Source: Lysinibacillus pinottii (lineage in GTDB: Bacteria; Bacillota; Bacilli; Bacillales_A; Planococcaceae). From it: a stretch of DNA of 64,000 nucleotides. Location: assembly GCF_024753545.1 (NCBI RefSeq), contig NZ_JANTOO010000013.1, forward strand, positions 1-64,000. The letters run 5' to 3'. How positions within the stretch are numbered: the first letter of the stretch is position 1; each line of letters opens with the position of its first letter. The notes under the pieces were generated by a model, which saw only the letters and a program-made list of their open reading frames with translations, made no database searches and was not told where the DNA came from. Shown piece after piece: positions 8,327-16,648 of this stretch. Position numbers and translations under genes: made by a program.

Positions 8327-9865
8327 ATGAGCAATATTTCAACAGAAAACACGCCACCTACAATGAAAGATAAGATTCTTTCTGGCGGTTTACCAAAATA
8401 TCATGATAAAAATGCACAGCAAGGGAAGCTATTTGTACGTGAACGACTTGAATTATTATTAGATGATGGTCTTCAATCAGAGGATGGCCTCTATGCAAAC
8501 TGTTTGGCAGGCGACTTACCTGCTGATGGTGTCGTCACAGGGATTGGTAAAATTCATGGTCGTACCGTTTGTATATTAGCTAATGACTCAACGATTAAAG
8601 CAGGATCATGGGGAAAACGTACCGTTGAAAAGATGATTCGTATTCAAGAAACTGCAGAAAAACTTAACTGTCCGTTACTATATTTAGTCGATTCAGCAGG
8701 GGCACGTATTACAGATCAGTTAGAAATGTTCCCAGGTAGAAGGGGTGCTGGTCGCATTTTCTACAACCAAGTCAAGTTATCAGGTAAAGTACCACAAATT
8801 TGTTTACTATTTGGTCCGTCCGCGGCAGGTGGCGCCTACATTCCTGCATTTTGTGATATCGTTGTCATGGTTGAAGGGAACGCATCCATGTATTTAGGAT
8901 CTCCTCGAATGGCTGAAATGGTTATTGGAGAGAAAGTAGATTTAGAAACGATGGGTGGCGCAAAAATGCACTGTTCAGTTTCCGGCTGTGGAGATGTGCT
9001 AGCCAAAACAGAACAAGAGGCCATTGCCTATGCTCGTAAATATTTAGGCTATTTCCCTAATAACTACGCTGAACGTAGCAAGGTGGAGGTACCTAAGCCA
9101 CCTGCTACATTTGATAAATCGATTGAGGAATTGATACCACAAAACCAAAACGTTCCTTTTGATATGTATAAGCTAATTGAACGTATTATTGATGAAGATT
9201 CGTTTTGTGAGGTGAAGAAATTATTTGCACCGGAATTAATTACTGGTCTAGCACGTATTAATGGGCAATCAGTAGGAATTATAGCGAATCAGCCTCGCGT
9301 TAAGGGAGGCGTACTATTCCACGATTCTGCGGATAAAGCGGCTAAGTTCATTTCTCTTTGTGATGCTTTCAATATACCGCTTCTATTTTTAGCGGACGTC
9401 CCAGGCTTTATGATCGGCACACAGGTCGAAAAAGCTGGGATTATCCGTCATGGCGCAAAAATGATTTTTGCGATGAGTGAAGCAACTGTTCCAAAGCTAA
9501 CAGTCATTGTTCGTAAAGCATATGGAGCTGGTTTATATGCCATGGCTGGTCCTGCCTTTGAGCCAGACTGCTGTATCGCATTATCAAATGCTCAAATTGC
9601 AGTAATGGGTCCAGAAGCTGCAGTCAATGCAGTTTATGCCAATAAAATTGCTGAGCTTCCAAAAGAAGAGCAAGCAAGCTTTATTGCTGAAAAACGAAAA
9701 GAGTACCAAGAGGAGATAGATGTGTATCGATTAGCATCAGAACTAATTATTGATGATGTAATTGAGCCAAATGATTTACGTAAGGTGCTTGAAAATCGTT
9801 TAGAGCTTTACATGTCAAAATACTTACTTTTCTCACAGCGTAAGCATGGGGTAAACCCAGTATAA
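8327..9865 (+). CDS. yngE: Acyl-CoA carboxylase, carboxyltransferase (beta) subunit (YngE)
   Basis: 512 residues, the length of methylcrotonyl/propionyl-CoA carboxylase beta chains. N- and C-terminal crotonase-like halves are visible. The first has LVDSAGARITDQ and the FGPSAAGGAYIPAFCD oxyanion region; the second has LADVPGFMIGTQVEKAGIIRHGAKM and AYGAGLYAMAG. It transfers CO2 from biotin to an acyl-CoA, most likely 3-methylcrotonyl-CoA given the neighbours. A GGGAGG ribosome binding site precedes the ATG. A 129-bp gap separates it from yngF; I see no hairpin with a T tract there, so it probably stays in the same transcript. A terminator follows it. Confidence 0.92.
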   Translation: MSNISTENTPPTMKDKILSGGLPKYHDKNAQQGKLFVRERLELLLDDGLQSEDGLYANCLAGDLPADGVVTGIGKIHGRTVCILANDSTIKAGSWGKRTVEKMIRIQETAEKLNCPLLYLVDSAGARITDQLEMFPGRRGAGRIFYNQVKLSGKVPQICLLFGPSAAGGAYIPAFCDIVVMVEGNASMYLGSPRMAEMVIGEKVDLETMGGAKMHCSVSGCGDVLAKTEQEAIAYARKYLGYFPNNYAERSKVEVPKPPATFDKSIEELIPQNQNVPFDMYKLIERIIDEDSFCEVKKLFAPELITGLARINGQSVGIIANQPRVKGGVLFHDSADKAAKFISLCDAFNIPLLFLADVPGFMIGTQVEKAGIIRHGAKMIFAMSEATVPKLTVIVRKAYGAGLYAMAGPAFEPDCCIALSNAQIAVMGPEAAVNAVYANKIAELPKEEQASFIAEKRKEYQEEIDVYRLASELIIDDVIEPNDLRKVLENRLELYMSKYLLFSQRKHGVNPV

Positions 9866-9878
9866 ATACTTACTGGGA

Positions 9879-9912
9879 AGGCTGTCTCTCTATCAGGAGG
9901 CAGTCTTTTTTA
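9879..9912 (+). terminator. Terminator of the acyl-CoA operon
   Basis: GGCTGTCTC and GAGGCAGTC form a stem with two wobbles around a short loop, followed by CTTTTTT. It closes the seven-gene transcript. Confidence 0.75.
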
Positions 9913-9998
9913 GTTGATAAAAATTTAACAGCTACTTGCATGGTGTAAAGGAGCATATTAAAATATGGGAAGGAAATAAAGGGAAGAGGGTGTTTAGC

Positions 9999-10565
9999 AT
10001 GTCTAAAAACAACATAACGGATGTTCAAGGTAATGCCAAGCTCCCATTACCATATCGAGATGTTATTGATACATATTATTTGCCAATAAAAATAGTGGGT
10101 TGGATGTTATTTAGCATCTATTCTTGTTTGGCTTTTTATAAATTGGTGATTGATCGCTTAGTTAATGTAGTCGTTATATTATGGAAAGGTGATTATTCAG
10201 TCGGTGATTTAGGGCTGTTTGATTACAGCAGTTGGCGATTAACTACTAATTTTATTCCCTTTGAAACGATATTCCGCTATATTAACTACTCTCAGTATTT
10301 TAATTGGGATACAATAATTATTAACTTACTTGGTAACTTATTAATTTTCACCCCTATGGGCTTTTTACTGCCATTACTATCGAAGAAATTCCGCAAAGCA
10401 GGCGTTATACTTTGCTTAGGCTTTTTTGCCAGCCTTAGCGTGGAAACTATTCAATTTATTTTTACAGTAGGCTCTGCCGATATTGATGATTTAATTTTAA
10501 ATTCAATTGGTGCATGGCTCGGGTATTTAGCTTATAAGGGGCTATTGCTTACACCGAAAAAATGA
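9999..10565 (+). CDS. VanZ-family membrane protein
   Basis: About 188 residues with four predicted hydrophobic segments: VGWMLFSIYSCLAFYKLVI, INLLGNLLIFTPMGFLLPLL, AGVILCLGFFASLSVETIQF and the C-terminal SIGAWLGYLAYKGLLL. The motif order N-L-x-G-N, PMGFLLP, S-x-E-x-x-Q and D-x-x-D-x-x-x-N (here DIDDLILNSIGAWLGY) is typical of VanZ. VanZ-like proteins have been linked to glycopeptide resistance and envelope changes, but most are uncharacterised. The ATG at 9999 is preferred because upstream in-frame ATG 9936 has no ribosome binding site; the site for 9999 (AGAGGG) is itself modest. It is monocistronic with a terminator. Confidence 0.8.
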   Translation: MSKNNITDVQGNAKLPLPYRDVIDTYYLPIKIVGWMLFSIYSCLAFYKLVIDRLVNVVVILWKGDYSVGDLGLFDYSSWRLTTNFIPFETIFRYINYSQYFNWDTIIINLLGNLLIFTPMGFLLPLLSKKFRKAGVILCLGFFASLSVETIQFIFTVGSADIDDLILNSIGAWLGYLAYKGLLLTPKK

Positions 10566-10577
10566 GAAAACAGCCAG

Positions 10578-10627
10578 TTACCCCGTAAAAGGTTTAGACA
10601 TCAATCTAACTTTTATGGGGGTTTTTT
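10578..10627 (+). terminator. Terminator after the VanZ-like gene
   Basis: Long hairpin: ACCCCGTAAAAGGTTTAGA pairs with TCTAACTTTTATGGGGGT (imperfect), followed by TTTTTTT. Confidence 0.85.
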
Positions 10628-10919
10628 TTATTTATTAACACTATTTATTTTGTGTAAATGGTAGTAATTTTTATTGAAATCGAAATGAAAGTAATAAACG
10701 ACTGAGGAGTATATTCTAAGATAGTGGGTATTTTAACCTAAAAATGATATTAATTTTTGCTTCTTTAGGTGGTTAGTAGTCATTTATGCTTGAATTTAAT
10801 AATGAAAATTCCGATAATAAGTGTATAGAAGCTGTTTCGGAGGAATAGATTTTGTCATAAAAGATGTTCATATCTAGTAACAAGTTAGCATATGAAGATA
10901 GAAGGATGAGGTGAAAACT
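10628..10919. other. Intergenic stretch without a gene
   Basis: AT-rich. No open frame or known RNA motif seen. It presumably holds the promoter of the gene at 10920. Confidence 0.4.
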
Positions 10920-11633
10920 ATGAAAATATATAATTCAATGGAGCAAGAGAGATTATCGTCCCCATTTAATCGTAAAAAGTTTCTGCAACGTAAAGAAGCG
11001 GGAGATGCATATCGAAAGAATGCCATGTATTTTCAGCCAAAGAAAAATCCATTATTGCTGGAACTTGAAAACCTACTATTGGGGCGCACAGATCAAGATT
11101 TATACGAGCAGCAACAAGAAGATACAGAAGTAGTAACACCCCAACAGCAGGCCATTATGGATGATTTGCAGCAGACTTCAAAGAATGTCCATGCACATGA
11201 GCAGGCTTATAAATGGGCAAGTGGTAATCATGACGGAGCACCTGTTGTAAATAATCCGGATTTGAATGATACGTTACAGGTTTTAGAGCAAATGCGAAAT
11301 GCAGCATTATCATCGTCAAAGCCATCTGCTCAAGATGTAAGGTTAGCAGAAAACGTGAATGCTCAAATTCAGCATATTCTACATGAAGTTAACTCAACAG
11401 ATGAACAGGACCAACCTTTTGTCAATGAAGTGACTACAGTTAAGGTTCCTGAACGTTTCTCGAAGGAATTGAAATTGGACCCATTTGCAGATACAATTTT
11501 CGGTAAGAGCCATGATGCTACTTTAAAATTGAGAGCCTTCAAACAGGCATCTGAAAAGTATGCAGCACATGTTCAAATGACGAAGAATGGCTATCGTCCA
11601 GGAAATGATTCGATGTTCTCTTTGATAGCCTAA
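10920..11633 (+). CDS. Uncharacterised protein, possibly a degenerate SprA-related (putative metalloprotease) homologue
   Basis: 237 residues, no signal peptide and no membrane segment. The N-terminus is basic and Gln-rich; the centre has VTPQQQAIMDDLQQTSKNVHAHEQAYK. That central segment resembles the SprA-related putative metalloprotease family, where a line like 'LKARDREVRAHEQAH' carries an HExxH zinc site. Here His93-Glu94-Gln-Ala-Tyr97 keeps the first His and the Glu but has Tyr in place of the second His, so it is probably not a zinc protease. The rest is predicted mostly helical. The ATG at 10920 is used because AGGATGAGG lies at a proper distance; GTG 10911 overlaps that site. Its function is unknown, and the family link rests on a short motif only. 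Confidence 0.6.
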   Translation: MKIYNSMEQERLSSPFNRKKFLQRKEAGDAYRKNAMYFQPKKNPLLLELENLLLGRTDQDLYEQQQEDTEVVTPQQQAIMDDLQQTSKNVHAHEQAYKWASGNHDGAPVVNNPDLNDTLQVLEQMRNAALSSSKPSAQDVRLAENVNAQIQHILHEVNSTDEQDQPFVNEVTTVKVPERFSKELKLDPFADTIFGKSHDATLKLRAFKQASEKYAAHVQMTKNGYRPGNDSMFSLIA

Positions 11634-11657
11634 TGTTGTAGATAGGAGATTACGGTT

Positions 11658-12149
11658 ATGGCGAAGGCAAAGCATGCCAAAACAAATGCGATAAGATTAT
11701 TAGAGCAGCAAAAAATCCAATTTGATGTGATGGAATATGAAATTGGAGACGGTCAAGTAGACGGTGTATCTGTTGCCGAAAAAATTGGTCAGCCGGTTAC
11801 CCGTGTTTTTAAAACATTAGTAGCAAAGGCAAGTGCACAAAGGCTATTTGTATTTGTTATTCCAGTGGCTGAGGAACTGGATTTAAAGGCTGCCGCAAAG
11901 GTAGTTGGAGAAAAGAAAATTGATATGCTACCTGTAAAAGATTTACTTAACTATACAGGATATGTCCGTGGTGGATGCTCGCCTGTAGGCATGAAAAAAT
12001 TGTATCCTACGGTAATCGATAAAACTGCTCAACAACAAGGCAGTATTATTGTAAGTGCAGGGAAAATAGGTATGCAAATCCATGTTCAACTTAATGATTT
12101 GAAGAATATTACAAAGGCCCAGCTTGCGCCAATTACAACTATCCATTAG
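11658..12149 (+). CDS. ybaK: YbaK/EbsC-type aminoacyl-tRNA deacylase
   Basis: 163 residues, full length for the family. Trans-editing hydrolase that removes mischarged amino acids from tRNA (Cys-tRNA-Pro for YbaK). Recognisable segments are TRVFKTLVAKA, the catalytic-lysine strand, then VIPVAEELDLKAAAK and the C-terminal GYVRGGCSPVGMKKLYPTVID, with the conserved GGxSP-x-G loop. Ribosome binding site TAGGAGAT. It follows the previous gene by 24 bp and may share its transcript. A terminator overlaps the 3' end. Confidence 0.9.
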   Translation: MAKAKHAKTNAIRLLEQQKIQFDVMEYEIGDGQVDGVSVAEKIGQPVTRVFKTLVAKASAQRLFVFVIPVAEELDLKAAAKVVGEKKIDMLPVKDLLNYTGYVRGGCSPVGMKKLYPTVIDKTAQQQGSIIVSAGKIGMQIHVQLNDLKNITKAQLAPITTIH

Positions 12150-12171
12150 TGAAAAATGGGTAGTTTTTTAT
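12137..12171 (+). terminator. Terminator overlapping the end of ybaK
   Basis: AACTATCCATT (12137-12147) pairs with AATGGGTAGTT (12155-12165), one G-U pair, followed by TTTTT. The left arm includes the last codons of ybaK. Confidence 0.8.
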
Positions 12172-12281
12172 TTTAATAGAATAGGGTTATCCATCCTTCC
12201 ATTTACAAGCACGATTTCACGATATTTGCAGAAAACATGATACAGTTAGAGCGTTATCAAATATAAAGAGAGGGATAGGGA

Positions 12282-12917
12282 ATGCGCAAAATAATGGGGT
12301 GGCGCTGGACATTTTTTATTGGCGGCTTGATTGTGATGTCATTGGGGATTACGATGTCTATTAAAGGGAAGATAATTGGAACGAGCCCTTGGGATGTCTT
12401 GCATGTAGGGTTATTTCAAAACTTTGGATTAACGATTGGTACATGGTCTATATTAACAGGTCTTTTTATTGTCGCATCTACATCAATTGTATTGCGTGAG
12501 TGGCCTAAAATTGGTACATGGCTGAATATGCTACTAATCGGTTCATTCATCGATGTATTTAACTGGCTATTGCCTTCAACAGATGTGTATGGTCTGCAAA
12601 TGACATATTTTACCATTGGTTTATTTGTCTTAAGCTTTGGCTGTGGTATGTATATTGCTCCAAATATGGGTGCAGGCCCTCGCGATACTTTAATGATGAT
12701 ACTTGTCGAAAAATTTGGCGGAACTATTAAAACTGCGAGAATGGGGATCGAAGTTCTAGTAACTATTGTAGGATGGCTACTAGGTGGCCCGGTTGGAGTG
12801 GGAACAGTATTAATTGCTTTAACTTCGGGATATATTGTGCAATATTCATTACCTTATTGCCGCAAAGTATTAATGAAATGTATTGGTCATATTGAAGACA
12901 TGAAGCCTTTTTATTAA
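12282..12917 (+). CDS. YczE/YyaS/YitT-family integral membrane protein
   Basis: 211 residues with about five transmembrane helices: WTFFIGGLIVMSLGITMSI, WSILTGLFIVASTSIVL, MTYFTIGLFVLSFGCGMYIA, MGIEVLVTIVGWLLGG, VGTVLIALTSGYIVQY. The family motifs SPWDVLHVGL and NMGAGPRDTLMM are intact. From knowledge of the family it is a membrane protein of unknown transport role; YczE is needed for surfactin production in some Bacillus. Ribosome binding site AGAGAGGGATAGGG. It stands alone between two terminators. Confidence 0.82.
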   Translation: MRKIMGWRWTFFIGGLIVMSLGITMSIKGKIIGTSPWDVLHVGLFQNFGLTIGTWSILTGLFIVASTSIVLREWPKIGTWLNMLLIGSFIDVFNWLLPSTDVYGLQMTYFTIGLFVLSFGCGMYIAPNMGAGPRDTLMMILVEKFGGTIKTARMGIEVLVTIVGWLLGGPVGVGTVLIALTSGYIVQYSLPYCRKVLMKCIGHIEDMKPFY

Positions 12918-12921
12918 ACTG

Positions 12922-12968
12922 TAAAGCTACTTTTATCTGTTAAGGATAGGAGTAGCTTTTCATCTTTT
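12922..12968 (+). terminator. Terminator after the YczE-like gene
   Basis: AAAGCTACTTTTATC pairs imperfectly with the ATAGGAGTAGCTTTT arm, followed by a T-rich run ending in CTTTTTT. Confidence 0.7.
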
Positions 12969-13018
12969 TTAGTGTTCCTTCATATAATGCAAGGCAGAAA
13001 CAAAAGGAGGAACGACAT

Positions 13019-14095
13019 TTGAACGGAAATGTGACGTATTATTTTGGACATGCATTGACTGGGCAAGGTGTGAAACATTTATATAAAGAAATGATGGAGG
13101 AAGCGGAGCTAGTTTATTTTTTACAAGGTGCCTCCACATCTAAAGGATCAGAACTATTGAAAGAGCTAGGTTATTTTTATGTTAAACAAGGCTTTGCTGT
13201 CGAATGGTTTAAGCATGCGTTATTAGAGGAAGTAGTCGAGGCTGTTTATGTAAAGGGTTGTAATAGACTGTATGTCTGGGCATCGGAATGGGGTATTGGG
13301 CCAACATTACTTGGTACGAAGCATCGTGTTATGTCTTTTTATGATTGCTTGGAAGATATCCAGCTTGAGAAAATAGGAGAGCAACTTGCTGAAGCAGTAC
13401 AGGAACGTACGGCTTGGCGTGATAAATGTATTGCCAAGCTAAATCAAGCTATCAAGCTCCACGATGATTGGGAGGTTGTGACGCAAAGCTGCATGAATTG
13501 GCAGGCATTAAATGAACAGGTGGAAAATTTAAAATCGGAAGTCTTCCAATCTATTGTTTTAAATAAAACGGGTGAGCGAACACACCGTTTACTTGGAACA
13601 TTGACTCCTAGAGGGGCAGAAAATACAGTGGAAAGCATAACGAAAAATATATCGACAAGATTAATGATTAAAGGTAAACCGGGTACAGGCAAATCCTCCT
13701 TGATGAAAGGTCTAGCAGACGAGGCGAATGCAAGGGGACTCGATGCACAAATTATATGGTGTGGCTTAGATGCAGGATCTGTTGATATGGTCATTATCCC
13801 TGAACTAAATTTCTGTATCTTTGATAGTACAGAACCTCATATTTTTAACCCACAGGATGGTCGATTAGGCGATAAGATATTTGATATAGGACAACATTGT
13901 GCGCTTACGGAAGAGGCAGAATTAGCAATTGAGGAAGTACGAGCGTGCTATAAAGAAGCCATGCAAGATGCGATGGGCTACTCAAAGCGTTATGCAGAGG
14001 CAGAATATACAGTGCGGCGTTTATTGGATAATTGCCTATCTGCCTCTTTGTGGCGAGAAAAAACAGCGTCATTATTCGAAAGATTAACAAAATAA
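13019..14095 (+). CDS. PRK06851-type P-loop protein of unknown function
   Basis: 358 residues starting at TTG. AAGGAGG (13004-13010) lies 8 nt upstream, so the rare start is well supported. The N-terminal half has its own nucleotide-binding-like segment (YYFGHALTGQGVKHLY and FLQGASTSKGSELLKELG). The second half has a clean Walker A loop GKPGTGKS at residues 219-226, followed by hydrophobic strands and CGLDAGSVDMVIIPEL. The two halves look like related modules, so it may be a tandem P-loop protein in which only the second loop is canonical. The family is common in spore-forming Bacillota but has no assigned role that I know of. Monocistronic. Confidence 0.75.
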   Translation: MNGNVTYYFGHALTGQGVKHLYKEMMEEAELVYFLQGASTSKGSELLKELGYFYVKQGFAVEWFKHALLEEVVEAVYVKGCNRLYVWASEWGIGPTLLGTKHRVMSFYDCLEDIQLEKIGEQLAEAVQERTAWRDKCIAKLNQAIKLHDDWEVVTQSCMNWQALNEQVENLKSEVFQSIVLNKTGERTHRLLGTLTPRGAENTVESITKNISTRLMIKGKPGTGKSSLMKGLADEANARGLDAQIIWCGLDAGSVDMVIIPELNFCIFDSTEPHIFNPQDGRLGDKIFDIGQHCALTEEAELAIEEVRACYKEAMQDAMGYSKRYAEAEYTVRRLLDNCLSASLWREKTASLFERLTK

Positions 14096-14162
14096 TTTAG
14101 CTATAGGCTTGCTTATGCTAAACTAGGAACTAGAACTGTTTTCCTAGGAAAGGATGATACGC

Positions 14163-15353
14163 TTGTCAAAAGTATTGAATGCATTTTTAGACGAAAACCT
14201 ACAAGCCCTACATGAACAAGGCTTATACAATGAAATTGATCCAGTAGAGGGTGCAAATGGCCCGATAATACAGGTACGTGGCAAAAATCTTGTTAACTTA
14301 TCTTCTAACAATTATCTAGGCTTAGCAACGAATGAAGAATTAAAGCGTATTGCCAAAGAAACGATTGAAAAATATGGTGTTGGGGCAGGTGCTGTTCGTA
14401 CCATTAACGGGACACTGGACTTACACGTTAAATTAGAAGAAAAGCTTGCTGAATTTAAAGGAACTGAAGCAGCTATTTCTTATCAATCTGGCTTTAATTG
14501 TAACATGGCAGCTATTTCAGCTGTTATGGATAAAAATGATGCAATACTTTCTGATCAATTAAACCATGCCTCTATTATTGATGGTTGTCGTTTATCTAAG
14601 GCGAAAATCATTGCGTTTAATCACTCAGATATGGATGATTTACGTGCCAAGGCAAAAGCGGCAAAAGAATCTGGTTTATACAATAAAGTGATGGTTATTA
14701 CGGATGGTGTATTCTCAATGGATGGCGACATTGCTAAATTGCCGGAGATTGTGGAAATTGCCAAAGAATTTGATTTAATTACTTATGTTGATGATGCACA
14801 TGGTTCAGGTGTAACTGGTAAAGGCAAAGGAACTGTGAAGCACTTTGGACTTGAAAAAGAGATTGACTTCCAAATTGGTACACTATCAAAAGCAATTGGT
14901 GTTGTAGGGGGCTATGTAGCTGGTAAGAAGAATTTAATTGATTGGTTAAAAGTTCGCTCTCGTCCATTCTTGTTCTCAACTGCTTTACCACCAGGTGATG
15001 TGGCAGCCATTACAGCTGCTGTACAAATGCTAATTGATTCTACAGAGCTTCACGATAAGCTGTGGGATAATGGTAACTATTTAAAAGCGGGACTAGAGAA
15101 GCTTGGCTTTAATATTGGTGAATCTGAAACACCAATTACTCCTTGTATTATTGGAGATGAAAAGCTGACACAAGAGTTTTCAAAACGCTTATTTGAAGAA
15201 GGCGTTTATGCGAAATCAATCGTATTCCCAACCGTTCCTAAAGGTACAGGTCGTGTTCGTAATATGCCAACTGCAGCTCATACAAAAGAAATGCTTGATA
15301 ATGCGTTAGCAATTTACGAAAAAGTTGGTCGTGAACTAGGTGTAATTCAATAA
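14163..15353 (+). CDS. kbl: Glycine C-acetyltransferase (2-amino-3-ketobutyrate CoA ligase)
   Basis: 396 residues, PLP-dependent alpha-oxoamine synthase family. It cleaves 2-amino-3-ketobutyrate, made from threonine, with CoA to glycine and acetyl-CoA. Family blocks NLSSNNYLGLATN, YGVGAGAVRTINGTLDLH, EAAISYQSGFNCN, VDDAHGSG and the PLP-lysine motif GTLSKAIGVVGGYV are intact. I place the start at TTG 14163 (MSKVLNAFL), which matches homologues and lies 8 nt after AAAGGA. An ATG at 14154 overlaps that site. The usual partner, threonine dehydrogenase, is not adjacent; a candidate is at 34060. Confidence 0.92.
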   Translation: MSKVLNAFLDENLQALHEQGLYNEIDPVEGANGPIIQVRGKNLVNLSSNNYLGLATNEELKRIAKETIEKYGVGAGAVRTINGTLDLHVKLEEKLAEFKGTEAAISYQSGFNCNMAAISAVMDKNDAILSDQLNHASIIDGCRLSKAKIIAFNHSDMDDLRAKAKAAKESGLYNKVMVITDGVFSMDGDIAKLPEIVEIAKEFDLITYVDDAHGSGVTGKGKGTVKHFGLEKEIDFQIGTLSKAIGVVGGYVAGKKNLIDWLKVRSRPFLFSTALPPGDVAAITAAVQMLIDSTELHDKLWDNGNYLKAGLEKLGFNIGESETPITPCIIGDEKLTQEFSKRLFEEGVYAKSIVFPTVPKGTGRVRNMPTAAHTKEMLDNALAIYEKVGRELGVIQ

Positions 15354-15357
15354 TACG

Positions 15358-15393
15358 AAAAGGCTACCTCCACAGCTGAGGTAGCCTTTTTTA
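15358..15393. terminator. Bidirectional terminator after kbl
   Basis: AAAGGCTACCTC (15359-15370) and GAGGTAGCCTTT (15378-15389) form a perfect stem, with T's on the plus side and a shorter T tract on the minus side. It can serve kbl and the end of the minus-strand operon. Confidence 0.85.
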
Positions 15394-15451
15394 AAACGAG
15401 CGCTTCGTTCCAATTAAATTCTATAAAGTGATCTTTAAAATAAAGGGGTAC

Positions 15452-16648
15452 TTATTTTGAGCTAATTACATGCGCTTTTTTTAGCTGTTGAACTTCATGA
15501 TCAGTGATGTTTAATGCCTGCAAAATTTCTTCATTATGCTGTCCTAAAGTGGGCGCTGCACTAGTTAATTGTCCCGGTGTGCGTGAGAATTTTGCTGGGA
15601 AACCTAATGTCCTCATTGGCCCAGCAGTCGGATGGTCATAAGACAAGACCATGCCACGCTCTAAAATATGGGGATCATTCAATGTTTGGTCATAGGAATA
15701 GATTGGGCTGGATGGTACGCCGTGCTCATCTAAAAGCTCCAGCCAGTAGGTCGCTGGATGTTTCGCTAATTCGCTCTCTATTTCTACCTCTAAAGCTTTC
15801 ACATGTTGGGCACGTGAATAGTTAGTAATAAAGAGGGGATTGTCTAACCAATCAGGACGTTTGACAACCTTTGTCGCAAAGATTTCCCACAGCTTTTGAT
15901 TGCCAGCACCTAATAAAATATAGTCATCCTGTGTTTTAAAGCCTTGATAGGGTGCGGATACTCGATGGGCAGTTCCTGTTCGTTCTGGTAATTCGCCTTG
16001 ACCAAAGTAGGCAGCAGCCTCCCAAACAGTCCAAGCAAGCCCTGACTCTACTAAAGAGACATCTATATATTGTCCCTCGCCACTGCGTAGCTTATAAATA
16101 TAGGCCATTAAAATAGATTGTAAGGCCGTTTGGGCAGCAGCAATATCATTGACAGCAAAGCCAACTTTTACAGGCCGACCCTGCGCTTCGCCAGTCATAT
16201 GCATTAAGCCACTTAAACCCTGTGCCATAATATCATAGCCACCTTTTTGGCTATAAGGACCCGTTTGTCCGTATCCAGAAATAGAGCAGTAAATGAGTCC
16301 GGGATTAAGAGCCTTTAAAGTATCATAATCAATACCTAGTTTTTCCGTAACACCTGGCCGGTAGTTTTCCACCAGCACATCTACAGACTGGATAAGCTCT
16401 TTGAATAAAGCCAAACCATCTGGCGTTTTTAAATTTATACAAACACCTTTTTTATTGCGATTAACCATCATATACATATGACTTTCTTCATTAATAAACG
16501 GACCCATTGCTCGGGTGTCGTCTCCGTTTGGATATTTCTCGATTTTTATGACTTCTGCGCCCATATCTGCTAAGACCATCGTACAATAAGGGCCAGCTAA
16601 AACTTGAGATAAATCTACAACTTTTAAACCGTCTAATGCTTGTTTCAT
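15452..16648 (-). CDS. Class III CoA-transferase (CaiB/BaiF family)
   Basis: 398 residues, full length. Moves CoA between an acyl-CoA donor and a free carboxylic acid. The N-terminal block LDGLKVVDLSQVLAGPYCTMVLADMGAEVIK, split by the CoA-binding PNGDDTR loop, and NYRPGV are typical. Asp168 in VGFAVNDIAA is at the catalytic-aspartate position of formyl-CoA transferase. It is the last gene of the SAM-riboswitch transcript, and its ATG overlaps the stop of the hydroxyacid oxidase gene by 4 bp, so the two are translationally coupled. The substrate is unknown; its partner genes suggest a hydroxy or branched acid linked to methionine. DMSP CoA-transferase DddD and succinyl-CoA:mesaconate transferases belong to the same fold, so annotation by homology alone is weak. 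Confidence 0.85.
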   Translation of the reverse strand: MKQALDGLKVVDLSQVLAGPYCTMVLADMGAEVIKIEKYPNGDDTRAMGPFINEESHMYMMVNRNKKGVCINLKTPDGLALFKELIQSVDVLVENYRPGVTEKLGIDYDTLKALNPGLIYCSISGYGQTGPYSQKGGYDIMAQGLSGLMHMTGEAQGRPVKVGFAVNDIAAAQTALQSILMAYIYKLRSGEGQYIDVSLVESGLAWTVWEAAAYFGQGELPERTGTAHRVSAPYQGFKTQDDYILLGAGNQKLWEIFATKVVKRPDWLDNPLFITNYSRAQHVKALEVEIESELAKHPATYWLELLDEHGVPSSPIYSYDQTLNDPHILERGMVLSYDHPTAGPMRTLGFPAKFSRTPGQLTSAAPTLGQHNEEILQALNITDHEVQQLKKAHVISSK

